Positions 53,287 to 64,000 of a DNA stretch of 64,000 bases are shown here, one piece after another. Under the pieces are notes generated by a model. It was given only the letters and a program-made list of their open reading frames with translations, did not search any database and was not told the DNA's origin. Origin of the DNA: DATJIG01 sp050260515 (GTDB taxonomy: Bacteria > Pseudomonadota > Alphaproteobacteria > SMXQ01). The first letter of the stretch is position 1. Each line of letters opens with the position of its first letter. The stretch spans positions 1-64,000 of the forward strand of contig JBLNCI010000028.1 of NCBI GenBank assembly GCA_050260515.1, written 5' to 3'. A program made the position numbers and the translations under genes.

Positions 53287-54231
53287 TCAGCGGTGGAAGT
53301 TCGGCGGGCGCGACGCGTCGCCGCGCGGCAGCTTCGCCGGGGTCCGCCCGTCGGAGCCGAGAGGAACCACGGTCGCAGACGGCGCGCGGTTCATCAGGAT
53401 GCCGATGATGCGGATCAGCGTTGCGCGCAAATCGCCGCGCTTCACCACCATGTCGACCATGCCGTGCTCGAGCAGGTACTCGGCGCGCTGGAATCCCTCG
53501 GGCAGCTTCTCGCGGATCGTGCTCTCGATGACGCGCGCACCGGCGAAGCCGATGATCGCGCCGGGCTCGGCGATGTGGATGTCGCCGAGCATCGCGAACG
53601 ACGCCGACACGCCGCCGGTGGTCGGATCGGTGAGCAGGACGATGTAGGGCAGGCCGGCCTCGCGCACCATCTCGACGGCGACCGTCGACCGCGGCATCTG
53701 CATCAGCGACAGGATGCCTTCCTGCATGCGCGCGCCGCCCGATGCCGGGATGGCAATCAGCGGCGCTTGCTGCAGCACCGCGAGTCGCGCCGCGGCGACG
53801 AGTCCTTCGCCGACGGCGATGCCCATCGAGCCGCCGAGGAAGCGGAAGTCGAACGCGGCGACCACGACCGGCAGGCCGCCCATGCGGCCGTGGGCGACGA
53901 TGATCGCGTCCTTATGACCGGTCTTGGCGCGGGATTCCTTGAGGCGGTCGCCGTAGCGCTTCTGGTCGCGGAACTTGAGCGGGTCCTGGACCGTGTCGGG
54001 AAGCTCGATCGCGGTGTAGCGGCCCTCGTCGAACAGCATCTTCAGCCGCTCCTCGGCCGAGATGCGCATGTGATGGCCGCAATGGGTGCACACGAACAGG
54101 TTCGCGACGAGGTCGCGATGGAAGATCATCTGCTCGCAGGCGGGGCAGCGGTGCCAGAGGTTGTCCGGCACGTTCTCCTTCTTGACGATCGCGCGGATCT
54201 TGGGGCGAACGAAGTTGGTGAGCCAGTTCAT
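53287..54231 (-). CDS. accD: Acetyl-CoA carboxylase carboxyltransferase subunit beta
   Basis: A 314-residue carboxyltransferase. The N-terminal zinc ribbon uses Cys29, Cys32, Cys48 and Cys51 (CPAC and CTHC). The crotonase-like core has [12 protein letters not shown] and [15 protein letters not shown]. With AccA it transfers carboxyl from carboxybiotin to acetyl-CoA, forming malonyl-CoA for fatty-acid synthesis. It lies 12 bp after trpA, a classic arrangement. Confidence 0.97.
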   Translation of the reverse strand: MNWLTNFVRPKIRAIVKKENVPDNLWHRCPACEQMIFHRDLVANLFVCTHCGHHMRISAEERLKMLFDEGRYTAIELPDTVQDPLKFRDQKRYGDRLKESRAKTGHKDAIIVAHGRMGGLPVVVAAFDFRFLGGSMGIAVGEGLVAAARLAVLQQAPLIAIPASGGARMQEGILSLMQMPRSTVAVEMVREAGLPYIVLLTDPTTGGVSASFAMLGDIHIAEPGAIIGFAGARVIESTIREKLPEGFQRAEYLLEHGMVDMVVKRGDLRATLIRIIGILMNRAPSATVVPLGSDGRTPAKLPRGDASRPPNFHR

Positions 54232-54243
54232 CAGTCCCTCCGA

Positions 54244-55100
54244 TCAGCTCGCCGCGGTCGCCACGCGCGCGGAGCGAACGCCGCGGGCGAGGTCGGCCGC
54301 GAACGCCAACACTTTGTCGACGAGGCCGGGCATCGGCTTGCCCGCGGAATCGAGATTGGCGGCGATGGTCGACACCAGCGCCGAGCCGACCACCGCCGCG
54401 TCGGCGAAGCGGGCGATGTCGGCGGCCTGCTGCGCGGTGCGGATGCCGAAACCGACGGCGATGGGAAGCTTGGTCGAGGCGCGGATACGCGTCACCGCGC
54501 GCTCGATGTCGGCGGCGTCGGCCGATTTCGTGCCGGTGATCCCGGCAATGGCGACGTAGTAGAGGAAGCCAGACGAGTGGGCGAGCACCTTGGGCAGCCG
54601 CACGGCGTCGGTGGTGGGTGCCGCGAGGCGCACGAGATGGAGCCCGGCGGCTTCGGCCGGGCCGCGCAGCTCGGCGTCCTCCTCGGGCGGCAGGTCGACG
54701 ATGATCAGCCCGTCCGCCCCGGCCGCGCGCGCGTCGGCGACGAAGCGCTCGACGCCGTAGTGGTGGATCGGGTTGTAGTAGCCCATCAGCACGATGGGCG
54801 TGTCGTCGTCGCCCTCGCGGAAGCGCTTCACCAGCTCGAGCGTGCGCTTGCACGACCCGCCGGCCTTGAGCGCGCGCAAGCCGCCCGCCTGGATCGCGGG
54901 GCCGTCGGCCATCGGATCGGTGAACGGCATGCCGAGCTCGATGATGTCGGCGCCTGCCTTGGGCAGCCCGCGCACGATGGCGAGCGAGGTGTCGAAGTCG
55001 GGATCGCCCGCGGTGACGAACGTGACGAACCCGGCGCGGCCGTCGGCGCGGAGCTTGGCGAACCGCGCGGCGATGCGATCCGCTTTCGGGCCGGGCGCGC

Positions 55101-55104
<4 letters not shown>
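54244..55104 (-). CDS. trpA: Tryptophan synthase alpha chain
   Basis: A 286-residue TIM-barrel enzyme cleaving indole-3-glycerol phosphate to indole, which passes to TrpB. Catalytic Glu56 and Asp67 lie in [27 protein letters not shown] and VGFGIRTA follow. The start is GTG at 55104, overlapping the trpB stop by four bases. The open frame runs further upstream into an out-of-frame reading of trpB, which is not part of the gene. Confidence 0.96.
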
Positions 55105-56321
<1,217 letters not shown>

Positions 56322-56449
56322 GAAAGGCTGATTCCTTCGAAGTGTCCGAGGGTTAGCTGATTGGGGGCCCGGGGGCCCGGCCGCGCCAGTGGTAGGTAGC
56401 CCGTGAGGCCGTCTTTGGCAAGCTTTCCGGTCGTTTTGTGGCCCCCGCG

Positions 56450-56616
56450 CCCGCTCCCGGAGTGACCCGGGAGCGGGCTGGTGAGGGGCCGGTGGGTTCG
56501 CGATTTGGAGCTACCTCGGCGCGGACACACGTCGTCGTCAGCGGATCAGCGAAATCCACCTTTTTCCTTCTCCACGAGGGTCGGCAGGGTGCCACGCTGC
56601 CTTTAAAGCGTAGCCA
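56450..56616. repeat. Dispersed ~168-bp intergenic repeat, copy B (inverted)
   Basis: Reverse complement of 1-168 with a few mismatches. The terminal hairpin here is CCCGCTCCCGG/CCGGGAGCGGG (56450-56477). It lies in the trpF-trpB gap, 129 bp upstream of trpB. The remaining sequence to 56940 has no supportable gene. Confidence 0.85.
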
Positions 56617-56940
56617 AGCCCGCCGATTGCTTCCTCGGTCGCGGATCGCGACGCTGGGCACTATCGGTACCGAAGAAGAAACGCGTCGCGACCCGAAGGG
56701 GAAGCGCCGTTGCCTCTCAACTCATCCGCCGCGCCGGTGTCCCGGTTGTCGGGGGCCTCTCGCGGTTTCTTCGCTCCACTCGCGGGTGCTATTGCGCAAT
56801 AGCTCCCCTCGCTTGTCGCGATACGAGGACCATGCGCGCACAGAAAACGTGCCGCAAGGGGGGCTGTGGAGAAACGCGGGGCATCGGCATGCAGCCTGTG
56901 CAAAGTCGGCGCGAGGTGAAGAAAAACCGCACTCTCTTTT

Positions 56941-57181
56941 CGTCATGCCCGCGCCCTACGGACCGGTTGCACCCGGTCCGCTCTATTCTAGAGGCCGCCC
57001 TTCGGGCGGCGGGCGGGCATCCACGTTTTTCGTCGCTGTAAGGAAAAACAGAACGTGGATGGCCAGGACAAGCCCGGCCATGACGAACAGGAGAATCGGG
57101 CGTGTGCAACCCGTCCGTAATTGGGGGTCCAGAGCGGCCACTCGGAGCCATGTGGCCCTGGATTCCCGCTTGCGCGGGAAT
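56941..57181. repeat. REP-like palindrome cluster in the trpF-trpB gap
   Basis: An outer inverted pair CGTCATG (56941) / CATGACG (57079) encloses GACCGG/CCGGTC (56961-56978), CCGCCC/GGGCGG (56995-57009) and CATCCACGTT/AACGTGGATG (57018-57061). A separate palindrome ATTCCCGC/GCGGGAAT lies at 57162-57181. Such mosaics of short palindromes are common extragenic elements in Alphaproteobacteria. No gene is seen in 56322-57211. Confidence 0.65.
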
Positions 57182-57211
57182 GACGAAGTCAGGAGGCGGA
57201 CCGCCGAAAAC

Positions 57212-57859
57212 CTACAGCCGCCTGGCGGCGTCGAGGAACGCCTTGATCAGCGCCGGGTCCTTGCGGCCGGGCGAGCGTTCGACGCCCGACGACACGTCGA
57301 CGGCGGTCGCGCTGGAGAGACGCACGGCTTCGGCGAGATTCGACGCATCGAGTCCGCCCGACAGGGTCCACGGCAGCGGCGATTTCACTCCGGCCATCAG
57401 CGTCCAGTCGAACGCGATCGCGTTGCCGCCCGGAAGCGCGGCGCCCTTGGGCGGCTTGGCATCGAACAGCAGGCGGTCGGCGACGCTCGCGTACTCCGCC
57501 ATCTGCTCGAAGTCGGATGCGGTGCTGATTCCAATCGCCTTCATCACCGGAAGCCGGAACGTGTAGCGGATCGCCTCGACTTCCTCGGGTGACTCGTGAC
57601 CGTGGAGCTGGATCATGTCGAGCGGCACGTGGAGCAGCGTGTTGTCGAGCTCCTCGATCGACGGATCGACGAACACGCCGACCCGCGTCACTCCCGCCGA
57701 CGGCGGCACGCGCCTGGCGAGGTCGGCGGCGGCCTCGGCGAAGACGAATCGCGGCGACGGCGGGAAGAAGATGAAGCCGACGTACTTCGCGCCGCCCTCG
57801 ACGGCGGCTTCGAGCGCGGTCTCCGAGTTGATGCCGCAGATCTTGACGTCGACGGCCAT
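57212..57859 (-). CDS. trpF: Phosphoribosylanthranilate isomerase
   Basis: A 215-residue TIM-barrel enzyme. It begins VKICGINSE with the catalytic cysteine, has QLHGHESPEEV mid-sequence, a catalytic Asp in FDWTLM, and LSGGLDASNL in the phosphate-binding loop. It performs the Amadori rearrangement in tryptophan synthesis. Its ATG is two bases from the pyrF stop, so it is co-transcribed with the upstream aroA-to-pyrF genes. The downstream gap separates it from trpB. Confidence 0.95.
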   Translation of the reverse strand: MAVDVKICGINSETALEAAVEGGAKYVGFIFFPPSPRFVFAEAAADLARRVPPSAGVTRVGVFVDPSIEELDNTLLHVPLDMIQLHGHESPEEVEAIRYTFRLPVMKAIGISTASDFEQMAEYASVADRLLFDAKPPKGAALPGGNAIAFDWTLMAGVKSPLPWTLSGGLDASNLAEAVRLSSATAVDVSSGVERSPGRKDPALIKAFLDAARRL

Positions 57860-57861
57860 GG

Positions 57862-58596
57862 CTACTTCGCGGCCGTGGCCGCGATCTCGTCGATGATCGC
57901 GCGCGCCGCGGCGACGGGATGCGCCGCCTCGGTGATCGGACGTCCGACGACGAGGATGTCGGCGCCGGCGCGGATCGCGTCGGCCGGGCCCATCACGCGC
58001 TTCTGGTCGCCCTGCGCGGCGCCCGCGGGGCGGATGCCGGGGACGATGAGCTTGAAATCCGGCCCCAGTGCCTTGCGCAAGCCTGCGGCTTCGTGGGCCG
58101 AGCAGACGACGCCGTCGAGTCCCGCGGCCTTCGTCAGTTTTGCGAGCCGTACGACCTGGTCGGCGGCGGGCGGCGTCTGGCCGACGGCCGCGAGGTCGCC
58201 GTCGTCGAGGCTGGTCAGCACCGTCACCGCGATCACGAGCGGCCGCGGCGATCCGGCGCGTGCCGCCTCGGCGGCGGCCTTCATCATCGCCGGTCCGCCG
58301 CTGGCGTGGACGTTGAGGATGAACGGCTTGACGGCGAGCGCGGAGCGCACCGCCGCCGCCACCGTGTTCGGGATGTCGTGGAACTTGAGATCGAGGAACA
58401 GCGGCGCGTGGGGTGCGGAGACCGCGACCTGCTCGACGCCCGCCGGTCCGTTTGCCGAGAAGAATTCAAGGCCGAGCTTGATGCCGCAGCCAACCTCGGC
58501 GAGCTCGCGGGCGAGCTTCGCCGCGTGCGACACGTCGGGCGTATCGAGGGCGACGAAAAGCCGCTGGGTGGCGGTGAGCGGGGACGAGGGGGCCAT
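57862..58596 (-). CDS. pyrF: Orotidine 5'-phosphate decarboxylase
   Basis: A 244-residue TIM-barrel decarboxylase for the last step of UMP synthesis. The catalytic block FLDLKFHDIPNTVAAAV carries the Asp-Lys-Asp array, and VVGRPITEAAHPV closes the phosphate site. MAPSSPLTATQ is used as start because the family N-terminus begins here; the upstream 35 codons overlap lapA out of frame. It is followed directly by trpF. Confidence 0.95.
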   Translation of the reverse strand: MAPSSPLTATQRLFVALDTPDVSHAAKLARELAEVGCGIKLGLEFFSANGPAGVEQVAVSAPHAPLFLDLKFHDIPNTVAAAVRSALAVKPFILNVHASGGPAMMKAAAEAARAGSPRPLVIAVTVLTSLDDGDLAAVGQTPPAADQVVRLAKLTKAAGLDGVVCSAHEAAGLRKALGPDFKLIVPGIRPAGAAQGDQKRVMGPADAIRAGADILVVGRPITEAAHPVAAARAIIDEIAATAAK

Positions 58597-58663
58597 GGGG
58601 TCGCTACGGAGATCGGGCCGGGCGGGCACGCGGCTACGCCCGGCAGGGGTCGACGAAAGGGCC

Positions 58664-58984
58664 TCAGTCCATATCCTCGGACTCGGGCCCGTGCAAGGCA
58701 TGCGTTTGCTGTGCGCGCAGATCCTCGATTTCCGCCGTCAGCGCCCGGTTCTCGCGGGCGAGCGCCCGGGCGCGCTTGCGGGTCGGGCCGCCCAACAGCC
58801 AGCCGTAGAAGATGCCGATCAGCAGCCCGGCGATGACCGCCGCGGCGACGATCGCGAACAGCGGCGCGTCCCAGGAACTCGGGAACGGCCAGAAGCGCAG
58901 CGTCACGGGGCCGGCGTTCGACACCGCGAACACCATCGACGCGACGATGATCGCAAGGAGCAGGAGCCACAGCGCGAGCCGCAT
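58664..58984 (-). CDS. LapA-domain inner-membrane protein
   Basis: A 106-residue protein with two membrane helices (LWLLLLAIIVASMVFAVSN and LFAIVAAAVIAGLLIGIFYG) joined by the family segment PVTLRFWPF, and a helical cytoplasmic tail. This is the LapA (DUF1049) fold, linked in E. coli to lipopolysaccharide assembly control with LapB. The position between ihfB and pyrF is conserved in many Proteobacteria. Confidence 0.88.
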   Translation of the reverse strand: MRLALWLLLLAIIVASMVFAVSNAGPVTLRFWPFPSSWDAPLFAIVAAAVIAGLLIGIFYGWLLGGPTRKRARALARENRALTAEIEDLRAQQTHALHGPESEDMD

Positions 58985-59017
58985 CGATCACTCCGTCGCG
59001 GCGCCGCTGGGCGCGGT

Positions 59018-59302
59018 TCAGCCGCGGGTGTTGAGCCGCTCGCGCAGCTGCTTGCCGGTCTTGAAGAACGGCACGGTCTTGCTGTCGACCTGTACCGCCT
59101 CCCCGGTCCGGGGATTGCGGCCGGTGCGGGCGCCGCGGCTCTTCACCGAGAAGGCGCCGAAGCCGCGCAACTCGACGCGGTCGCCCCGCGCCAGAGCGTG
59201 GGTGATCTCGTCGAAGATCGCCGTGACGATGCGTTCGACGTCGCGGTGGTACAGGTGCGGGTTACGTTCCGCGAGCTTCAGGATCAACTCGGATTTGGTC
59301 AT
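59018..59302 (-). CDS. ihfB: Integration host factor subunit beta
   Basis: A 94-residue HU/IHF-fold protein. [12 protein letters not shown] begins it, [11 protein letters not shown] is mid-sequence and [12 protein letters not shown] forms the DNA-inserting arm with its proline. With IHF-alpha it bends DNA sharply in transcription, replication and site-specific recombination. A gggagg site precedes ATG 59302; the longer open frame overlaps the end of sppA. It is also the host factor that tRNA-targeting integrases would use. Confidence 0.95.
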   Translation of the reverse strand: MTKSELILKLAERNPHLYHRDVERIVTAIFDEITHALARGDRVELRGFGAFSVKSRGARTGRNPRTGEAVQVDSKTVPFFKTGKQLRERLNTRG

Positions 59303-59346
59303 GGCCTCCCCTTTCGCCAGTGACCGCCCGGCGCTCAGTCGCCGTG

Positions 59347-60264
59347 TCACTGAGGGTGCCAAAGCACCAACAACCCGTCAAGGGTAAGTCTTTCAGAAAA
59401 AAGCGCTTTTCCGATCCGTCCTCCGACCAGCCCGAACAGGTCCTTGTTGTCCCGCTCGATCTTGACGTCGGAGATGGGGAGGGTGGCGGGGACGCCCTTG
59501 GCGCTTTCCAGCCAGGCCCGCGCCTCGTCCTCGCCGCCGATCTCGTCGACCAGTCTTGCGGCCACCGCCTGGCGGCCGGTGTAGACCCGCCCGTCGCCGA
59601 GCTTGCGGGCGACGTCGGCGTCGAGGCCCCGGCGGTCCGCCACCATGGTGACGAACATGTCGTACATGTCGAGGACGACGGCCTTGGTCGCCTCGCGGCC
59701 CTCGTCCGTCAGGGGCTCCAGCGGTGACGGCACCGCCTTGAGCGGCGCGCTCTTGATGGCCTCGGGCTCGATACCGAGCTTCTTGAGGAGACCTGTCACG
59801 TCGGCGGTCTGCATGATCACGCCGATCGAGCCGGTGAGGGTCCCCTCGCGGGCGACGATGTGTTCGGCGGCGAGCGCCGTCATGTACCCGCCCGACGCGG
59901 CGAGCGTGCCCATGACGGCGACCACGGGCTTCTTCTCGGCGACCTTGCGGAGATCGCGGAACAGCTCCTCGCTGCCGACCACGGTTCCGCCCGGGCTGTT
60001 GATGGCGACGACCAGCGCCTTCACGCGGTCGTTCTTCTCAACCTCCTTGAGGGCGGCACTGCGGTCGGGGTCCTCGCTGATGACCCCCTCGACGGTGAGC
60101 CGCTCGACGTGCGGCCGATCGACGAAACCCAGCGTGCCCTTCGTGGTGCGGTTCACCACGACGACGGCGAGCGCCGCCACCGCGATCACCGCGGCGGCCC
60201 GCCAAATGGAAAGCCGGCGCTTGAGGCGCCGGCGATCCACCACCTGGTCGGCTTCGAGAGGCAT
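59347..60264 (-). CDS. sppA: Signal peptide peptidase SppA
   Basis: A 305-residue membrane-anchored serine protease. An N-terminal anchor helix ([15 protein letters not shown]) precedes the S49-type core: [35 protein letters not shown] (likely nucleophile Ser) and [10 protein letters not shown]. It degrades cleaved signal peptides in the inner membrane. It is the short, single-domain form. It lies 45 bp after rpsA and 44 bp before ihfB. Confidence 0.92.
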   Translation of the reverse strand: MPLEADQVVDRRRLKRRLSIWRAAAVIAVAALAVVVVNRTTKGTLGFVDRPHVERLTVEGVISEDPDRSAALKEVEKNDRVKALVVAINSPGGTVVGSEELFRDLRKVAEKKPVVAVMGTLAASGGYMTALAAEHIVAREGTLTGSIGVIMQTADVTGLLKKLGIEPEAIKSAPLKAVPSPLEPLTDEGREATKAVVLDMYDMFVTMVADRRGLDADVARKLGDGRVYTGRQAVAARLVDEIGGEDEARAWLESAKGVPATLPISDVKIERDNKDLFGLVGGRIGKALFSERLTLDGLLVLWHPQ

Positions 60265-60309
60265 TCGCGTCTCGCGGAAGGAAGCGCCGCTGGCGCGGGT
60301 GCGCCGCGG

Positions 60310-62040
60310 CTACTCCTTCTTGTCGTCGCGCTCGGCGCGGGCGCGGCTCAAGGCCGCCCCGAGGATGTCGCCGAGCGACGCGCCCGAGTCGGACGAGCCG
60401 TACTGCGCCATCGCCTTCTTCTCCTCGTCGATCTCGCGCGCCTTGATCGAGAGCTGGACCTTGTGCGACGTGCGGTCGACGGCGGTGATGACTGCGTCGA
60501 CCTTGTCGCCGACCGCGAAGCGGTCCGGACGCTGCTCCGAGCGGTCGCGGGCGAGATCGGCCTTGCGGATGAAGCCCGGCGCGCCGTTGACGTCGACGTC
60601 GATGCCCTTGTCGCCGATCGCCTTCACGCTGCAGGTGACGACGTCGCCCTTGTTCACGGCCTGCATCGCCTCGGCGTACTGGTCGCCGGTGAGCTGCTTG
60701 ATGCCGAGGCTGATGCGCTCCTTCTCGATATCGGTGTCGAGCACCTTCACCTTCACCATCTGGCCCTTCTGGTAGTCCTTGATGGCCTCGTCGCCCGACT
60801 TGCTCCAGTCGAGGTCGGAGAGGTGCACCATGCCGTCGATGTCGCCCGGAAGGCCGACGAACAGGCCGAACTCGGTGATGTTCTTGACCTCACCCTCGAG
60901 CACGGTGCCCGGGGGGTGGTTGCGGGCGAAGCTGTCCCACGGGTTGTCGAGGCACTGCTTGAGGCCGAGCGAGATGCGGCGCTTCACCGGATCGACGTCG
61001 AGCACCATCACCTCGACCTCCTGGCTGGTCGAGACGATCTTGCCCGGATGGACGTTCTTCTTGGTCCAGCTCATCTCGGAGACGTGGACGAGCGCCTCGA
61101 CGCCCGGCTCGAGCTCGACGAACGCGCCGTAGTCGGTGATGTTCGTCACGCGGCCCTTGAACTTGGCGCCGACCGGGTACTTGGCCTGGATGCCTTCCCA
61201 CGGGTCCGCCTCGAGCTGCTTCATGCCGAGGCTGATGCGCTGCGTCTCGGGGTTGAAGCGGATGATCTGCACCTTCACCGTCTGGCCGACGTTGAGGGCC
61301 TCGGACGGATGGTTAATGCGCTTCCACGAGATGTCGGTGATGTGGAGCAGGCCGTCGACGCCGCCGAGATCGATGAACGCACCGTAGTCGGTGATGTTCT
61401 TGACGACGCCCTCGAGCACCTGGCCTTCCTTGAGCGAGGCGACGAGCTCCGAGCGGGCCTCGGCGCGCGACTCCTCGAGCACGGCGCGGCGCGACACGAC
61501 GATGTTGCCGCGCGAGCGATCCATCTTGAGGATCTGGAACTGCTGCGGGCTGCCCATCAGCGGACCGACGTCGCGCATTGGACGGATGTCGACCTGGCTG
61601 CCCGGCAGGAACGCCACGGCGCCCGAGAGGTCGACGGTGAAGCCGCCCTTCACGCGGCCGAAGATCACGCCCTGGACGCGCTGGTTGTCCTTGAACGAGC
61701 GCTCGAGCTGGGTCCATGCCTCCTCGCGGCGCGCCTTCTCGCGCGAGAGCATCGCCTCGCCGTTCCGGTCCTCATACCGCTCGAGGTAGACCTCGACCTT
61801 GTCGCCGACCGCGAGCTCGCTCTTGGAGCCGGGCACCTGGAACTCGCGAAGCGCGACGCGCCCCGCCGACTTCAGGCCGACATCGATGATGGCGGCGTCG
61901 TTGTCGATCGCGATGACGGTGCCGACGAGGACGGAGCCTTCGGTCGGCTCCTGAGACTGGAACGATTCCTCGAGGAGGGCGGCGAAGTTCTCGCCGGTGG
62001 AAAAGGAGGGCGTCGGCGCCGAGGCGCGTACATTGGCCAT
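60310..62040 (-). CDS. rpsA: 30S ribosomal protein S1
   Basis: A 576-residue protein with six S1 RNA-binding domains. Repeating blocks such as ITDYGAFIDLGGVDGLLHI, ITDYGAFVELEPGVEALVH and ITEFGLFVGLPGDIDGMVH show the OB-fold repeats. It unwinds and delivers mRNA to the ribosome, important for messages without a strong ribosome site. It is separated from cmk by 134 bp, leaving room for its own promoter. Confidence 0.97.
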   Translation of the reverse strand: MANVRASAPTPSFSTGENFAALLEESFQSQEPTEGSVLVGTVIAIDNDAAIIDVGLKSAGRVALREFQVPGSKSELAVGDKVEVYLERYEDRNGEAMLSREKARREEAWTQLERSFKDNQRVQGVIFGRVKGGFTVDLSGAVAFLPGSQVDIRPMRDVGPLMGSPQQFQILKMDRSRGNIVVSRRAVLEESRAEARSELVASLKEGQVLEGVVKNITDYGAFIDLGGVDGLLHITDISWKRINHPSEALNVGQTVKVQIIRFNPETQRISLGMKQLEADPWEGIQAKYPVGAKFKGRVTNITDYGAFVELEPGVEALVHVSEMSWTKKNVHPGKIVSTSQEVEVMVLDVDPVKRRISLGLKQCLDNPWDSFARNHPPGTVLEGEVKNITEFGLFVGLPGDIDGMVHLSDLDWSKSGDEAIKDYQKGQMVKVKVLDTDIEKERISLGIKQLTGDQYAEAMQAVNKGDVVTCSVKAIGDKGIDVDVNGAPGFIRKADLARDRSEQRPDRFAVGDKVDAVITAVDRTSHKVQLSIKAREIDEEKKAMAQYGSSDSGASLGDILGAALSRARAERDDKKE

Positions 62041-62174
62041 GTGGAAGAATTCGCTTTCTGTGAGAGAACGTGAACTGCCGGAACGCGAACAACGCTCTGG
62101 CAGGGCTCGGCGCCGTATACATGCCGAGGTCCGTCGTGGAACTCGGTGCCGCTCACTGGAACGGCCGGCGTCGT

Positions 62175-62831
62175 CTAGTCGGCGGGATTCGGATCGGCTG
62201 CGATGAGCGTCAGGGCTTGGTTGAATACCTGATCCGCATCGAGCGTGCTCGTATCCAGGAGGTGGGCGTCCTTCGCCCGCGCGAGCGGCGAATGTCGCCG
62301 CGTCTCGTCCCGCCGGTCCCGGTCCTGGATGTCCGCTAGAACGCGCTGATATATAGCCTCGCGGCCCTGTTCCCGCAACTGGGCCACCCGGCGCTCGGCG
62401 CGGATGTCCGGGCTCGCCGCAAGGTAAATTTTATGGTCGGCCCCGGGAAACACGTGGGTGCCGATGTCCCGCCCGTCGACCACCACGCCGGGGGCTCCGC
62501 CCGGCGGATTCACCGCGAAATCGCGCTGCCGTTGCAGCAGCGCCGCCCGCACCGCGCCGTGGGCGGCGACCGTCGACGCGGCGGCGGTGGTCTCAGGCTC
62601 GAACAGCTTGGGGTGCTCGAGGTCGGCGGCCACCAGCCCTTGTGCGACCCGTGCCGCGGCCGCTTCGTCGGCTGGGTCGAACCCGGCGTCGAGCACCTTG
62701 GCGGCGACGGCGCGGTACAGTCGTCCGGTCTCCAGGTAGGCGTAGCCCAGGTGACGGGCGAGGCGGCGGGCGAGCGTGCCCTTGCCGGACGCAGCCGGGC
62801 CGTCGATGGCGATGACGACGGGGTTGGCCAA
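62175..62831 (-). CDS. cmk: Cytidylate kinase
   Basis: A 218-residue nucleoside-monophosphate kinase. The P-loop is IAIDGPAASGKGTLA, GRLYRAVA and VVDGRDIGTHVFP form the CMP pocket, and the LID region follows. It phosphorylates CMP and dCMP. It begins nine bases after the aroA stop and precedes rpsA, the standard aroA-cmk-rpsA order. Confidence 0.96.
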   Translation of the reverse strand: MANPVVIAIDGPAASGKGTLARRLARHLGYAYLETGRLYRAVAAKVLDAGFDPADEAAAARVAQGLVAADLEHPKLFEPETTAAASTVAAHGAVRAALLQRQRDFAVNPPGGAPGVVVDGRDIGTHVFPGADHKIYLAASPDIRAERRVAQLREQGREAIYQRVLADIQDRDRRDETRRHSPLARAKDAHLLDTSTLDADQVFNQALTLIAADPNPAD

Positions 62832-62840
62832 CGGCGATCC

Positions 62841-64000
62841 TCAGGGGCGGGCGGGCGCGATCGCGCCGCCGAGGCGGTTGGCGATCTCGACGAACCCCGG
62901 AAAGCTGGTGGCGATCATCGCGCCATCGTCGACCGTGACCGGCGCCTTCGACGCCATGCCCATGACGAGGAACGACATCGCGATGCGATGGTCCATGTGG
63001 GTCCTGACCGCGCCGCCGCCGGCGCATGGGCCCCCGGCGCCGTGGACGATCAGGCTGTCGCCTTCGGCCTCGACCTTCACGCCCTGGGCGATCAGGCCGT
63101 CGATGATGGCGGTCAGCCGGTCGCTCTCCTTGACGCGAAGCTCGGCGAGGCCGCGCATGACGGTCTTGCCCCTGGCGAACGCGGCGGCGACGGCGAGGAT
63201 CGGATACTCGTCGATCATCGACGGCGCGCGCGCCGCGGGCACCTCGACGGCGGTGAGCGGCGCATGGCGGACCTCGATGTCGGCGACCGGCTCGCCGGCC
63301 TCGACGCGCTGGTTGATGAAGCGGATGTCGGCGCCCATCTCGCGCAGCGTCTCGTAGAGGCCGATGCGCAGCGGATTGATGCCGACCTCGATCAGCTTGA
63401 TCGCCGAGCCCGGGACCAGCAGCGCGGCGACGGCGAAGAACGCGGCCGACGACGGATCGGCGGGAACGCGGACGGCGCGGGCCTTGAGCTCGGGCTGGCC
63501 GACGAGCGTGATCGCGCGGCCGTCCTTGCCGTCGACGACACTCACGTCGGCCCCGAAGTGGCGCAGCATCAGCTCGGAGTGATCGCGGGTCGGCTCGGGC
63601 TCGATCACCGTCGTGGCGCCGGGCGTGTTGAGCGCGGCGAGCAGCACCGCCGACTTCACCTGCGCCGACGGCACCGGGAGCCGGTAGGTGACCGGGACGG
63701 GATCGCGCGCGCCGACGATCGCCATCGGCAGCCGGCCGTTGGAGCGCGATTCGAAACGCGCGCCGATCGCGGTCAACGGCGCGATGACGCGGTTCATCGG
63801 ACGACGGCGCAGCGACGCGTCTCCGGTCAGGAACGCGGTGATCGGATGGCCGGCGATGAGTCCCGAGAGGAGGCGCGCGCCGGTGCCCGAGTTGCCGAGG
63901 TCGAGCACGTCGTCGGGCTCGGCCAGCGCGCCGACGCCGACGCCGTCGACGACCCAGCGGCCGTCGCCCACCCGCTCGGCGCGCGCGCCGAGCGCGGTCA
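62841..64000 (-). CDS. aroA: 3-phosphoshikimate 1-carboxyvinyltransferase (EPSP synthase), 5' end beyond the window
   Basis: At least 386 residues are visible; the N-terminal ~60 lie beyond the right edge. Segments [62 protein letters not shown] and [11 protein letters not shown] are diagnostic. It condenses shikimate-3-phosphate with PEP in aromatic amino-acid synthesis. The reading frame is open to base 64000 with a normal [14 protein letters not shown] stretch, so it is truncated only by the window. Confidence 0.96.
   Translation of the reverse strand, partial: TALGARAERVGDGRWVVDGVGVGALAEPDDVLDLGNSGTGARLLSGLIAGHPITAFLTGDASLRRRPMNRVIAPLTAIGARFESRSNGRLPMAIVGARDPVPVTYRLPVPSAQVKSAVLLAALNTPGATTVIEPEPTRDHSELMLRHFGADVSVVDGKDGRAITLVGQPELKARAVRVPADPSSAAFFAVAALLVPGSAIKLIEVGINPLRIGLYETLREMGADIRFINQRVEAGEPVADIEVRHAPLTAVEVPAARAPSMIDEYPILAVAAAFARGKTVMRGLAELRVKESDRLTAIIDGLIAQGVKVEAEGDSLIVHGAGGPCAGGGAVRTHMDHRIAMSFLVMGMASKAPVTVDDGAMIATSFPGFVEIANRLGGAIAPARP

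Noticed and set aside
59860..62073. 737-codon plus-strand open frame
   Set aside because: Antisense shadow of rpsA and sppA; composition is dominated by Leu, Glu, Asp and His without motifs.

Overview
This window is high-GC chromosomal DNA from an alphaproteobacterium, most likely Rhodospirillales-like. The evidence is the ChvI/ChvG pair next to hprK-rapZ-ptsIIA-ptsH-ahcY, a DivL-type kinase with tyrosine in place of the phospho-acceptor histidine, amgK-murU beside tsaE and addBA, and the aroA-cmk-rpsA-sppA-ihfB-lapA-pyrF-trp-accD-folC block. I cannot name the genus from sequence alone.

Left part (1-17.6 kb) is accessory. It holds two MFS exporters, an ABC exporter, three solitary Bug/TctC-type periplasmic binding proteins plus the stub of a fourth, two paralogous pairs of metal-dependent amidohydrolase and cupin (7993-9651 and 15802-17568), a Phd-like regulator with its own operator-like repeats, an RTX-repeat protein, a GT25-GT11 glycosyltransferase pair, and a 30-codon membrane-protein ORF behind an RNA leader that can fold in two exclusive ways. 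Together this looks like a small catabolic and transport region built around the amidohydrolase/cupin module.

The stretch 14.8-22.7 kb is a tRNA-associated accretion zone. An intact tRNA-Arg(CCG) lies at 22687-22763. A perfect 45-bp copy of its 3' part lies at 17962 and a degenerate copy (41/45) at 14847. These bound a 4.8 kb integrase-less island (desaturase, PAS/HisKA_2 kinase, frameshifted DUF2147 gene, several small proteins) and an older 3.1 kb segment carrying the second amidohydrolase/cupin pair and a YCII-like protein.

From 22.8 kb on the content is mostly core. A lipoprotein hydrolase and ABC ATPase, a zinc-finger protein and polA (with substituted proofreading residues), and pckG come first, followed by the cobalt-uptake pair cbtBA. 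The envelope-stress and nitrogen-PTS operon chvI-chvG-hprK-rapZ-ptsIIA-ptsH then runs into ahcY and divL. Next comes tsaE-amgK-murU-addB-addA-trxA, all with ATGA-type overlaps or short gaps. On the minus strand, aroA (cut by the window end) -cmk-rpsA-sppA-ihfB-lapA-pyrF-trpF-trpB-trpA-accD-folC reads toward trxA. This unit is interrupted between trpF and trpB by about 890 bp of intergenic repeats.

Dispersed intergenic repeats are a second theme. A ~168-bp element occurs inverted at both ends of the window (1-168 and 56450-56616), with compensatory changes in its terminal hairpin. A TGTCCCA/TGGGACA element occurs inverted at 304-438 and 37488-37640. REP-like palindromes occur at 189-263 and 56941-57181.
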